DNA from: Alienimonas californiensis
Lineage (GTDB): Bacteria; Planctomycetota; Planctomycetia; Planctomycetales; Planctomycetaceae
Assembly: GCF_007743815.1 (NCBI RefSeq)
Contig: NZ_CP036265.1
Span: 3,366,823 to 3,430,822, forward strand
Direction: 5' to 3'
Length of the DNA stretch: 64,000 nt
This document shows positions 10,758-17,297 of this stretch, piece after piece. The translations under genes were made by a program, and so were the position numbers. The notes below the pieces were generated by a model. That model was not told the DNA's origin and ran no database searches. It saw only the letters and a program-made list of their open reading frames with translations. Each line of letters begins with the position of its first letter. The first letter of the stretch is position 1.

Positions 10758-11072
10758 TCAGCGACCGCCGAAGTTCCCGTACTTGGCGAAGACGCTCATC
10801 AACTCGCGGATCTTCGCTTTGCGGTCGTCGTCGTCTTCGGCCTTGAAGGCGGCGGAGACGCAGGTGTCCATGTGGTTTTCGAGCACGATGTGACCCACCT
10901 TGCCCAGCGCCGCCAGCGCCGCCCGAACCTGCATGAGCACGTCCACGCAGTACTTGTCCTCCTCGATCATCCGCCCGACCGCGGCCACCTGGCCCTCGGC
11001 GCGGCGGAGTCTCTTGCGAAGAGCCTCCTTCTGGTCGTCGTCGAGTTGCACGGGGATCAAGAGCGGCCGCAC
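10758..11072 (-). CDS. csoR: CsoR-family copper-sensing repressor
   Basis: The product is 104 residues and all-helical (DUF156/CsoR family). It carries the copper ligand set Cys42 (in DKYCVDVL), His67 and Cys71 (in LENHMDTC), the Cys-His-Cys pattern of true Cu(I)-sensing CsoR. The family binds DNA as a tetramer without a helix-turn-helix and releases it on Cu(I) binding. The operator at 11131-11147 lies 59 bp upstream of its start, so it probably represses itself. It is upstream of csp-copA on the same strand but separated by about 200 bp that contains another operator, so the two are likely separate transcripts. It is the best candidate for the master regulator of the 17-bp sites in this island. 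Confidence 0.93.
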   Translation of the reverse strand: MRPLLIPVQLDDDQKEALRKRLRRAEGQVAAVGRMIEEDKYCVDVLMQVRAALAALGKVGHIVLENHMDTCVSAAFKAEDDDDRKAKIRELMSVFAKYGNFGGR

Positions 11073-11130
11073 GGGCCGTGTTCAGCGGTGATATTCGAGG
11101 GCCCCGACGGGCGTACGGACGAATCCCATC

Positions 11131-11147
11131 GTACCTGGCGGGGGTAT
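11131..11147. promoter_or_regulatory. Copper (CsoR-type) operator, GTACCT-GGCGG-GGGTAT
   Basis: It has the same 6-5-6 spacing as the other sites, with one arm slightly degenerate. It lies between the divergent csoR (start 11072) and membrane-protein (start 11219) genes, so it could control both. Confidence 0.7.
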
Positions 11148-11218
11148 CACCGGCGAGGGGCGCCCGGTCCGTGCGGCGGCACTTGCGGAGCCGGAACGGA
11201 TCATTTCAAACTCCGCAC

Positions 11219-11548
11219 ATGCTGATCGTCTATGTCGCCACGGTCCTGCTGCTCGTCGGCTACGTCGTCTTACCGGTCGGGTTGCTCTTGTACGTGCTGA
11301 TCCCTAGTCGGCGGGGCGCGCTCCGTCGAGTCTGCGTGCTGGGCTGTCAGAGCCTGCGGCTCGGGGTGGCGTGTCTGATCGGGGGCGCCGTCTCCGCGTC
11401 GGTCCGCGACCCCGACGCGGCGATTGGCCCGTCGACGCTCGCCGTCGATCTGGCGGGCCTGCTGCTCGGCACGCTTCTCATGTTCGTTCTCCCGAGCGGG
11501 ATCGGGCGGTCCTGGCGAGCGGATGCGTTGCCGGCGGACCGTCCGTGA
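11219..11548 (+). CDS. Small membrane protein of unknown function
   Basis: The product is 109 residues from the ATG at 11219-11221, chosen because it directly opens a membrane segment (LIVYVATVLLLVGYVVLPVG). The frame is open upstream but that part is Arg-rich. A second and third hydrophobic stretch follow (SLRLGVACLIGGAVSAS and LAVDLAGLLLGTLLMFVLP). There are no recognisable motifs; the two Cys at about residues 38 and 42 are the only possible ligands. It is divergent from csoR and shares the operator 72 bp upstream, which is the main reason to link it with copper. Confidence 0.5.
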   Translation: MLIVYVATVLLLVGYVVLPVGLLLYVLIPSRRGALRRVCVLGCQSLRLGVACLIGGAVSASVRDPDAAIGPSTLAVDLAGLLLGTLLMFVLPSGIGRSWRADALPADRP

Positions 11549-11843
11549 GGCCCCGTCGGAGGTGACTGGCTCTGGATCACAGTCGGCCGGCGGCGACCGG
11601 GGGGGCTCGCTACCGGGCCTGCAGATCCACGATAAACCGTTTCCATCTCGGCGGTCTCCTCCCGCTGCCCCTCATGACGGCTCGCGGCTTGTGGATCGAA
11701 ACGGTTCTGCACGCATGGCGCAGGCGGCGTACCCGCCGGGGTCGCCCGCGACGGCGGGGGACTCCGCCGCTCCTCCGTCATCGCGGTTACGCTGACGAGC
11801 GGCAGTCCCGCCGAACGGCGTTGACCGCCCCCCGGCCGCCCGT

Positions 11844-12359
11844 TCACTCCCGGCCGGCAACCGCTCGCTTGGTTGCCACGTCCCCGCGGGCGGACCGTCT
11901 CTTAGAGAGACTCCACCACGCGCAGGCCGTCGCGGCGAGGGGGATGACGATCATCTGTAGGACCGGCGTCACGCCGACTCGGAGGACCGGCGCCAGCGGC
12001 ATGGATCCGTAGGTCCATCGTTCCGCCACATACACGGCCCATAACTCAAAGCCGATCGCCATCAAGACGCCGGTGATCAGCGGGACCACCCAAGTGGCTG
12101 GGTGCGAATAGGCCGACCTCTCGGCGGCCCAACGGAGATCCCGGTGGATGACCGCCACGATCAGGTAAAAGGACAGCGTCGCAAACATATCGCCTGTCGC
12201 CGTGGCAAACAGACACATCTTGAAAGTCGCCCACGAGAGTCCGTCGGGGGTCTCGAACAGCGGCATCTGGGCGTTTTCCCAGAGCAGATGCAGCACGAAG
12301 CTTGAACCGAAATACCAGAGGATCGGCTTGGCGGCCGATGACGGAGTCGGGCCGGACAT
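11844..12359 (-). CDS. Integral membrane protein, uncharacterised family
   Basis: The product is 171 residues with four hydrophobic segments: YFGSSFVLHLLWENAQMPLF, a second around ATGDMFATLSFYLIVAVIH, a third VVPLITGVLMAIGFELWAVY and a fourth LQMIVIPLAATACAWW. The LLWENAQMPLF motif in the first segment is one I have seen in uncharacterised bacterial membrane proteins; no function is known to me. It sits between the Spy-like gene and the csoR region, on the same strand as the Spy-like gene but upstream of nothing obviously coupled. The roughly 295 bp before it (11549-11843) hold no convincing gene. Confidence 0.7.
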   Translation of the reverse strand: MSGPTPSSAAKPILWYFGSSFVLHLLWENAQMPLFETPDGLSWATFKMCLFATATGDMFATLSFYLIVAVIHRDLRWAAERSAYSHPATWVVPLITGVLMAIGFELWAVYVAERWTYGSMPLAPVLRVGVTPVLQMIVIPLAATACAWWSLSKRRSARGDVATKRAVAGRE

Positions 12360-12454
12360 GAGCGAGAGCCGGAGGAGGGATTCGGGGCCGCTTGAGCGAT
12401 GGGGCGGGAGCCCGGAGAGAAGATCAAGACGCCCGCCCCGTCGCCGAGCAGACT

Positions 12455-12949
12455 CTACTTCTCCCCGTCCCCGTCCTGCGAATCTTCATCCCCTGCCGCC
12501 TTCTTCCGCATCATTTTCATGCACATCGGGCACATCGGTTTTTCTTCCGCCGTCTCCTTTCCGTCCCGCATTCGCTGCTTGGCGATCTGCATGGGCGAAA
12601 GCGGCCCCTCGGGCATCTTCCCGAGTTCTTCCCGCTGCTCGGCGGTCAGCGCCTCACGGGCTTGTTTCCGCGCCGCCTCCGCGATCTCCCGCAGGCTGTT
12701 TCGCTGATCTTCCGAGAGTCCGAGTTCGTCCGCTTGCGCCAACAACAGGGGCGGGCTGTCGGCATGCAGTTCGACCCCCTTCAACCCGGCCATCATGGGG
12801 CACATCATCTTCTGCGGCGAACTGGATCCATCCTGTTTCGCCTGCCCCTGACCGTGAGCCGCGGTGACGGGCGACAGCGCCGCCCCGGAGAAGGCCAATC
12901 CGGCCGCCGCCAAGGTGCAGAGGCCGTAGCGAATTTGCGTCTGAAACAT
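12455..12949 (-). CDS. Spy/CpxP-like periplasmic protein with Met/Cys metal motifs
   Basis: The product is 164 residues from the ATG beginning MFQTQIRYGLC. The frame is open upstream because the decayed DUF305 gene reads in the same phase. It has a signal peptide, then a KMMCPMMAGL motif, then a helical region (LLAQADELGLSEDQRNSLRE and KQAREALTAEQREELG) like the hinge helices of Spy/CpxP, and a Met/Cys cluster near the C-terminus (PMCPMCMKMMRKK). Met-rich and CPMC motifs suit Cu(I). The operator at 13056-13072 lies about 107 bp upstream. Likely a copper-induced periplasmic chaperone or metal buffer. Confidence 0.8.
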   Translation of the reverse strand: MFQTQIRYGLCTLAAAGLAFSGAALSPVTAAHGQGQAKQDGSSSPQKMMCPMMAGLKGVELHADSPPLLLAQADELGLSEDQRNSLREIAEAARKQAREALTAEQREELGKMPEGPLSPMQIAKQRMRDGKETAEEKPMCPMCMKMMRKKAAGDEDSQDGDGEK

Positions 12950-13055
12950 TTTTCTGGTCGTCGTCGAGTTTCGAGGGGAACCGTATCCGGCCGTCGGGCC
13001 GTGCAAGAGGAACGTAAGGCGGCCGTCGCAAACGATCGGACGGTCGAACCCCGTC

Positions 13056-13072
13056 GTACCCGGTGGGGGTAT
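13056..13072. promoter_or_regulatory. Copper (CsoR-type) operator, GTACCC-GGTGG-GGGTAT
   Basis: It shows 6-5-6 spacing, upstream of the Spy-like gene (start 12949) and just past the remnant of the DUF305 gene. Confidence 0.72.
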
Positions 13073-13099
13073 TACTGAGTGGCGACGCAATTGAAGTCC

Positions 13100-13595
13100 G
13101 TACCCGGTCAGCAGGCGGTTCGATCGGCGTCCCGCCTCGAGATCGGCAATGAACCGTAATTTCGCGGCAATCTCTTCTCGCTGCGTTTTGATGATCCGGT
13201 CGGCCAAGTCGCGGTCGCGTGGGTCGGACAGCTCCGCCCGCTCGCTGGTCAGGATCGCGATCGCGTGGTGCGGGATCCATCGCCTTCGTCCACGACTCGT
13301 CCTGCACCGTCTCCTGGGACCGCACCAGCCACAGGGTCAGGACGAAGACCACGGCGGCGCCGGCGAGGATTCTGACATGCGCCTTGCGGTTCAGACGCAT
13401 CCCCCACATGAACCCCCTCATGGTCGCGGCCATCGTCGTCCCTATCAACAGGGCCATAGAGAGGCGCATCTCGCTGAAAAGTACGTGCTCGAGGGCGTCG
13501 GTATTGGGGTAGGTCAGGCCGAACATCACCGCCGAGGAGGCGGCGATCATGAGGCCGAAGCGGGCGTAGGGCTTCATTGCGGCGTGTGAGGCCAT
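13100..13595 (-). pseudogene. DUF305 membrane protein, frameshifted
   Basis: From ATG 13593-13595 the frame reads MASHAAMKPYARFGLMIAAS and two more membrane segments up to LWLVRSQETVQDESWTKAMDP. There a single extra base near 13277 shifts the frame. In the next frame the expected DUF305 motif continues: IPHHAIAILTSERAELSDP and DRIIKTQREEIAAKL, then IADLE. Intact relatives have MIPHH in one frame. After the shift no stop occurs before the Spy-like gene, so the original stop is also lost. DUF305 proteins are often found in copper clusters. An upstream ATG at 13715 would add a stretch containing a run of 12 C (coding strand), so the start is uncertain. A sequencing error cannot be excluded. Confidence 0.75.
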
Positions 13596-13633
13596 GAGTG
13601 CGGTACTGCCCCCATAGCCGCGCCCGGCGGTAC

Positions 13634-13645
13634 GGGGGGGGGGGG
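13634..13645. repeat. Homopolymer run of 12 G
   Basis: Twelve consecutive G (C on the strand of the DUF305 gene) lie between possible starts of the DUF305 gene at 13715 and 13595. Such runs slip easily during replication and in sequencing. Confidence 0.9.
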
Positions 13646-13806
13646 CTCTTGAGCCCAACGCCGCGGCCGACGGTCCGCCCTCCTCCATGCTGCCGTCGTT
13701 CAAGTTCATTGCCATATTCAGGCCCTACTGGGTGCCCCGGCTCGGCCGACGATCCTGGCGAAGCCGAAATTGCTCTTGCCGTCCCGCGGGCGCCCCGTAT
13801 ACTGGT

Positions 13807-13823
13807 GGGTAGTACCACTACCC
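13807..13823. promoter_or_regulatory. Perfect inverted repeat GGGTAGT-ACC-ACTACCC before second csoR-like gene
   Basis: It has 7-bp perfect arms with a 3-bp spacer, ending 9 bp before the GTG start at 13833. Its arms differ from the 17-bp copper sites (GTAGT instead of GTAT and a 3-bp spacer), so it is likely the private operator of the adjacent CsoR paralogue. Confidence 0.65.
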
Positions 13824-13832
13824 GGGATCGCC

Positions 13833-14123
13833 GTGAGCCAGAAACCGCAACTGCCGCTTTACGCCGAAGACCGTCTGGATCGGCTTCGGAGCCGTCTAAA
13901 ACGCATCGAAGGACAGTCCCGCGGGATCGCTCGGATGCTGGAAGAACAGCGACCGTGCCCCGAGGTCCTCCAGCAACTCGCCAGCGTCCAGTCCGCCCTG
14001 CGCGGAGTGACGAAAGAGGTTCTACGCAACTACCTCGAAAACTGTGCGACGGAGGCGATTCGCTCGGGCGACAATGAAATTTACGACCAGTTGATGGACG
14101 CGATTTACAAATTCGCTAAGTGA
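13833..14123 (+). CDS. CsoR/FrmR-family regulator lacking the copper His ligand
   Basis: The product is 96 residues from GTG 13833 (VSQKPQLPLY). The upstream open frame covers the operator-like repeat, so I prefer this start. It is a DUF156/CsoR-family helical protein: RLRSRLKRIEGQSRGIARML, Cys42 in RPCPEVLQQ and Cys71 in NYLENC. At the position of the copper ligand His67 it has Tyr67. Two conserved Cys without the His is closer to persulfide-sensing CstR-type members than to copper CsoR, but another metal is possible. It is followed by the metallothionein-like and small secreted peptide genes on the same strand and is divergent from the DUF305 gene. Confidence 0.88.
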   Translation: MSQKPQLPLYAEDRLDRLRSRLKRIEGQSRGIARMLEEQRPCPEVLQQLASVQSALRGVTKEVLRNYLENCATEAIRSGDNEIYDQLMDAIYKFAK

Positions 14124-14142
14124 ATCCAGCCGTACGTTGTTA

Positions 14143-14180
14143 CTCGGAAGGCGTGCGGCCGGTTTTTTACCACTTCCGAG
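14143..14180 (+). promoter_or_regulatory. Leader hairpin CTCGGAAG...CTTCCGAG with T tract
   Basis: Perfect 8-bp arms (14143-14150 and 14173-14180) enclose 22 bases that include TTTTTT at about 14163-14168. It lies between the CsoR paralogue and the metallothionein-like gene, 23 bp before its start, so it could be a leader structure or a processing or attenuation element. Confidence 0.4.
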
Positions 14181-14203
14181 AATCTTTAGAATAGGAGAAC
14201 GTA

Positions 14204-14344
14204 ATGGCGTTCCAGAAGGGCGAGACGTACCGCTGCTCCGCCATGGACTGCGGCTGCGAAATCCAAGTCACGACTGGGGCCGCCCGCGGCAAAGCGGGGG
14301 ACCACAACCCGTGCTGCTGCTGCTGCACCGGCGGCGGCAAGTAA
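14204..14344 (+). CDS. Metallothionein-like 46-residue peptide
   Basis: The frame starts at ATG 14204 with a good ribosome site (AGGAGA at 14193-14198) and ends at TAA 14342-14344. The peptide has nine Cys in 46 residues: ETYRCSAMDCGCEIQV in the first half, then NPCCCCCTGGGK at the end, with five Cys in a row and one His (GDHNP). The pattern YRCxxxxCGCEI..NPxCCC resembles small bacterial metallothionein-like proteins found near metal-resistance genes; five consecutive Cys is more than I expect for them. No signal peptide, so it should act in the cytosol as a soft-metal buffer. It lies between the CsoR paralogue and another Cys peptide on one strand. Confidence 0.8.
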   Translation: MAFQKGETYRCSAMDCGCEIQVTTGAARGKAGDHNPCCCCCTGGGK

Positions 14345-14464
14345 ATGCAGCGGGTGTCGTAAAACCGACGCCCGCCCCGAAGGACCGTTTCCCCGGGAAC
14401 CGCCCGCCGACGGACGTGTCGTCCGCTCGAGGGCGCCCCACGCCACTTTTTTAGGAGAGTTCTG

Positions 14465-14653
14465 ATGTTGAAGACGATTATCGCCGCGGCCGCCGTCGGC
14501 CTGCCGGCCAGCCTCGCGGGTATGACCTACGCCGACGGCGGGACGGCGGCGGATGCCTCGCCCGCCGCGGATGCCTCGTCCGCCCCGGCGTTCGTCTGCC
14601 CGCTGACGGGTGACGAACTGCCGTGCCCGAAGTGCTGCCCGCTCGACGACTGA
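14465..14653 (+). CDS. Small secreted peptide with C-terminal CPKCCPL motif
   Basis: The product is 62 residues from ATG 14465 with AGGAGA at 14453-14458. A signal peptide (LKTIIAAAAVGLPASLAG) is followed by an Ala/Asp/Ser linker with a duplicated PAADAS unit and a compact motif FVCPLTGDELPCPKCCPLDD with four Cys. The CPLTGxxLPCPxCCPL motif looks like a one-site metal-binding tag. It lies 120 bp behind the metallothionein-like gene on the same strand and is followed by a strong hairpin, so the csoR-like, metallothionein-like and this gene may form one transcript. Confidence 0.7.
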   Translation: MLKTIIAAAAVGLPASLAGMTYADGGTAADASPAADASSAPAFVCPLTGDELPCPKCCPLDD

Positions 14654-14673
14654 GCGCCCGCGGCGAAGTGCGA

Positions 14674-14710
14674 GCGGCCCTGGGGGAGAGTTCTCCCGGG
14701 GCCGCTTTAT
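14674..14710 (+). terminator. Likely intrinsic terminator
   Basis: A GC-rich stem (GCGGCCC..GGGAGA paired with TCTCCC..GGGCCGC, loop near 14690) is followed by TTTAT. It lies 20 bp after the small secreted peptide gene. The T tract is short, so termination efficiency is uncertain. Confidence 0.6.
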
Positions 14711-16192
14711 ATGCATGTTGAACTCTTCAAGCCGCCGGCCCATCTCAATTTCGCCGCCCGGTCCTCTGCTGCCGTTCATGTTCATCATCGGCGCCCAGTC
14801 GGAGCAGTCATCGCAAACAGGCGTGCTGTAGCAGAGGAACTTCTCGTGCGGCAGCCCCCCACGCAGCGGTCCGCCGGTCCCACCCCGGACGGCGCCGGCG
14901 GGCTGTTCGTCGCGCTCTCCGGCGCGGCCCCGGGCGATCCGTCCGCCCGGCCCGCCCTGCTGCACTTCGCAGCCGACGGCGCCCGCCGCAGCGTGCCCGT
15001 CAACGGCCTGGAGGCGCCGGTCAACGACCTGCTGATGCGCGACGGCGAACTGCTGGTTTCGCACCGTACGAAGATTTCCGTCCTCGATGACCCGCTCGGC
15101 TCCGCCCCGGCGCTGCGAGATCTCGTGACGGGACTGCCGAGTCTCGGGGACCACGAGAACAATCAGCTTACGGTCGGCCCCGACGGCGGGCTGTACGTCG
15201 GGCAGGGCACGGCGACGAACTCCGGCGTCGTCGGCTTGGACAATAAGAAATGGCTCATGGAGCATCCCGACGTCCACGAGATCGCGCCCGCCCCGCTGCG
15301 GACCCGCGGCGCGGTCTTCCAGACGAAGGACCCGCTCTCCGACGGCGAAGCGGACGAGACGGCCCGGACCTCCGCCTACCAGCCGTTCGACACGGCCACG
15401 CCGGACGGGGCGACGATTCCCGGGGCGACCAAGGCGAACGGCACGGTGTTGCGGTTCGACGCCGACGGCTCGAACCCGTCGGTCTACGCTTGGGGCCTGC
15501 GGAATCCCTACGGCCTGTTGTGGGCCGGCGACACGCTGTACGCGACGGAGAACGGCATGGACGTCCGCGGCAGCCGGCCGGTGGCGAACGATCTAGAGGA
15601 CCTGTACGTCGTGAAACGCGGCGCCTTCTACGGCTGGCCGGACTTCGGGTCCGGCGATCCCGTCACCGATCCGCGGTTCAAGCCTGACGGCAAACCGCAG
15701 CCGACCTTCCTGCTGTCGGACCATCCGCCCGTGGAGCGGCCCGTGGCGACCTTCCCCAAGCACTCCAGCATCGTGAAGCTGGACGCCTCGCCGGGCGGGG
15801 CGTTCGGCTTTGAGGGGCAGCTGTTCGTGGCCTTCTTCGGCCACATGACCCCCCACACCGGCACGCCGCCGGAGGAGCACGGCGGCCACCGGGTGGTGCG
15901 GTACGACCCGGCGACCGGCGAATCGACCACCTTCTTCGGCCCAAAACACCACAGCCACGGCGGCGAAAGCGGCCATGGGAACGGCGGCGACGACAAAAGC
16001 GGCCACGAGGAGAGCGGTCAAGGGCACGAGCCGGGCGGATCGGCCGGGCCGCGGCGCCCGCTGGACGTCCGCTTCGCCGCAGACGGGTCCGCCCTGTACG
16101 TCGCCGACTTCGGCCTGATGCCGATGGACAAGTCCGGCCCGCACGCTCGGCCCGGAACGGGCGTGATCTGGAAGATCGTCCCTGCGGATTGA
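14711..16192 (+). CDS. PQQ-type soluble sugar dehydrogenase-like beta-propeller, 5' end replaced
   Basis: The open frame codes 493 residues, but homology-like sequence starts only at about residue 58 (TPDGAGGLFVALSGAA, from about 14880). The first 57 residues are translated from the scar described at 14735-14890. The remainder has propeller-blade motifs of the GSDH/Hedgehog-interacting-protein fold: GDHENNQLTVGPDGGLYVGQ, SVYAWGLRNPYGLLW, FYGWPDFGSGDP and LDVRFAADGSALYVADFG. A His/Gly-rich insert (HHSHGGESGHGNGG, about residues 415-440) lies between blades. There is no signal peptide in the present frame, so an originally exported enzyme may now be non-functional. The true substrate is unknown. 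Confidence 0.7.
   Translation: MHVELFKPPAHLNFAARSSAAVHVHHRRPVGAVIANRRAVAEELLVRQPPTQRSAGPTPDGAGGLFVALSGAAPGDPSARPALLHFAADGARRSVPVNGLEAPVNDLLMRDGELLVSHRTKISVLDDPLGSAPALRDLVTGLPSLGDHENNQLTVGPDGGLYVGQGTATNSGVVGLDNKKWLMEHPDVHEIAPAPLRTRGAVFQTKDPLSDGEADETARTSAYQPFDTATPDGATIPGATKANGTVLRFDADGSNPSVYAWGLRNPYGLLWAGDTLYATENGMDVRGSRPVANDLEDLYVVKRGAFYGWPDFGSGDPVTDPRFKPDGKPQPTFLLSDHPPVERPVATFPKHSSIVKLDASPGGAFGFEGQLFVAFFGHMTPHTGTPPEEHGGHRVVRYDPATGESTTFFGPKHHSHGGESGHGNGGDDKSGHEESGQGHEPGGSAGPRRPLDVRFAADGSALYVADFGLMPMDKSGPHARPGTGVIWKIVPAD
14735..14890 (-). pseudogene. Remnant of a Cys-containing secreted-protein gene
   Basis: Read on the minus strand, this piece encodes GVGPADRCVG in one frame and GLPHEKFLCYSTPVCDDC in the next, the two joined by a 2-base length change. 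The intact gene at 20670-21212 has the matching string GVGPADRCVGLPYAGFLYYG followed by TPACDDDC, so this is a frameshifted copy of that region. It then reads SDWAPMMNMNGSRG, which matches YDWAPMMNMGEDG near the C-terminus of the multicopper oxidase. It is thus a scar made of two gene tails of the same island, now fused to the 5' end of the dehydrogenase-like gene. Confidence 0.65.
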
Positions 16193-16214
16193 ACGCAGGC
16201 CCCTCCGGCGACCG

Positions 16215-17297
16215 TCAGCCCCCAGTATGGGGGTCGGCGATCGCGTCCCAGTCGTAGTCCATGAACGTGGCGAACCGACGGACGACCGCGTCCCACTCGG
16301 CTCGCCCCGCCGCGTAGCGGGCGAAGCCGGCGTCGTCGTCGCGACAGGCGACGCCGGCAGCCCGCAGCTTCGCCGCGGCCCGGAGGTAATGGGCTTGCCA
16401 GCGGTCGCGATCCTGTTCCAGGGTCCCCCCGTCCGGCGGCCCGTCGGGCGATTGGTCCGGCAGGAAGAGCGGGGCGAGTTCGTGGACCGGCCGCAAGCCG
16501 CCTCGCCATAGCGCTTCGACCGCCGCGGACTCCGCCAGGGTTTTCGCCTCCGGGCCGTCCGGGGCGGATCGGATTAGCGAGGCGGCGTCGAGCGTGACGA
16601 ACAGGATCCGGGCCATCGCGTATCGCGGCTCCGGCAGGCGGAAGTAGTGCAGGACGGGGTAGAAGTGGTGCGCCTCGAAGAGCTGGGCGAGTTCCCCGGA
16701 CAGCGCCGTCAGGTCCTGCGAGGCGGCCGCCGGCGGTCCGGGCAGGAGGCCGGCAAGGTAGGTCGCGGCGTCGCCGGTGTCGCTGGTTCGTTGATGCAGG
16801 CCGAGCGCGAAGACGTTCCGCCGGTTCAGGGCGTCGTAGACGGACATGACGTAGGTCAGCGCCAGGGTGAGATAGCTGAAGCCGACCGCCGCCTCCGCGA
16901 TCATCAGCACCCGGTAGACGTCGGTGCGGGGGACGAGATCGCCCGTGCCGAGCGTCGTGAGGTTGAAGCCGGAGTAGTAGAGGGCGGCGAGGAAATCGGT
17001 CGGCGTCTCCCGGTCGCCGCTGGCTGCGACCCCCTCGCCCAGCGCCGGCCAGGTCACGAGGGCGAACCCGACGGCCAACAGCGCCCCCCAGGCCGCCACG
17101 CCGCCGACGACCGTCAGCGGGCCGGCCTGAGCCTTCACGCGATCCCCGCCCAGCGACGCGGCCCGCCAGATCCCGCGACAGACGCCGCGGGTGACGGGGC
17201 CGCCGCGGCCCCGCGGGACCAGCACGGTGCGGTACAGGTCGTAACCCGCCAGGAGGACCAGCGCCCCGCCGGCGGCTTGCAGAAGAGCCCCGCTCAT
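16215..17297 (-). CDS. Two-pore-helix ion channel protein (Kch-like)
   Basis: The product is 360 residues. An N-terminal membrane segment (LLQAAGGALVLLAGYDLYR), a second near VVGGVAAWGALLAVGFALV, then a pore loop FLAALYYSGFNLTTLGTGDLV (filter TLGTGD, about residues 113-119) and a following membrane helix (AEAAVGFSYLTLALTYVMSV). The C-terminal 200 residues are cytosolic and helical, without an RCK-type NAD motif that I can see. The filter resembles K+ channel TxGYGD but has T in place of Y, so selectivity may differ. Its ATG overlaps the multicopper oxidase stop by 4 bp (ATGA), indicating translational coupling. Why a channel is coupled to a copper oxidase is not clear. Confidence 0.82.
   Translation of the reverse strand: MSGALLQAAGGALVLLAGYDLYRTVLVPRGRGGPVTRGVCRGIWRAASLGGDRVKAQAGPLTVVGGVAAWGALLAVGFALVTWPALGEGVAASGDRETPTDFLAALYYSGFNLTTLGTGDLVPRTDVYRVLMIAEAAVGFSYLTLALTYVMSVYDALNRRNVFALGLHQRTSDTGDAATYLAGLLPGPPAAASQDLTALSGELAQLFEAHHFYPVLHYFRLPEPRYAMARILFVTLDAASLIRSAPDGPEAKTLAESAAVEALWRGGLRPVHELAPLFLPDQSPDGPPDGGTLEQDRDRWQAHYLRAAAKLRAAGVACRDDDAGFARYAAGRAEWDAVVRRFATFMDYDWDAIADPHTGG

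Noticed and set aside
14186-15277. 363-residue minus-strand frame
   Set aside because: Only the short piece 14735-14890 resembles real protein; the rest is opposite the dehydrogenase-like and metallothionein-like genes.
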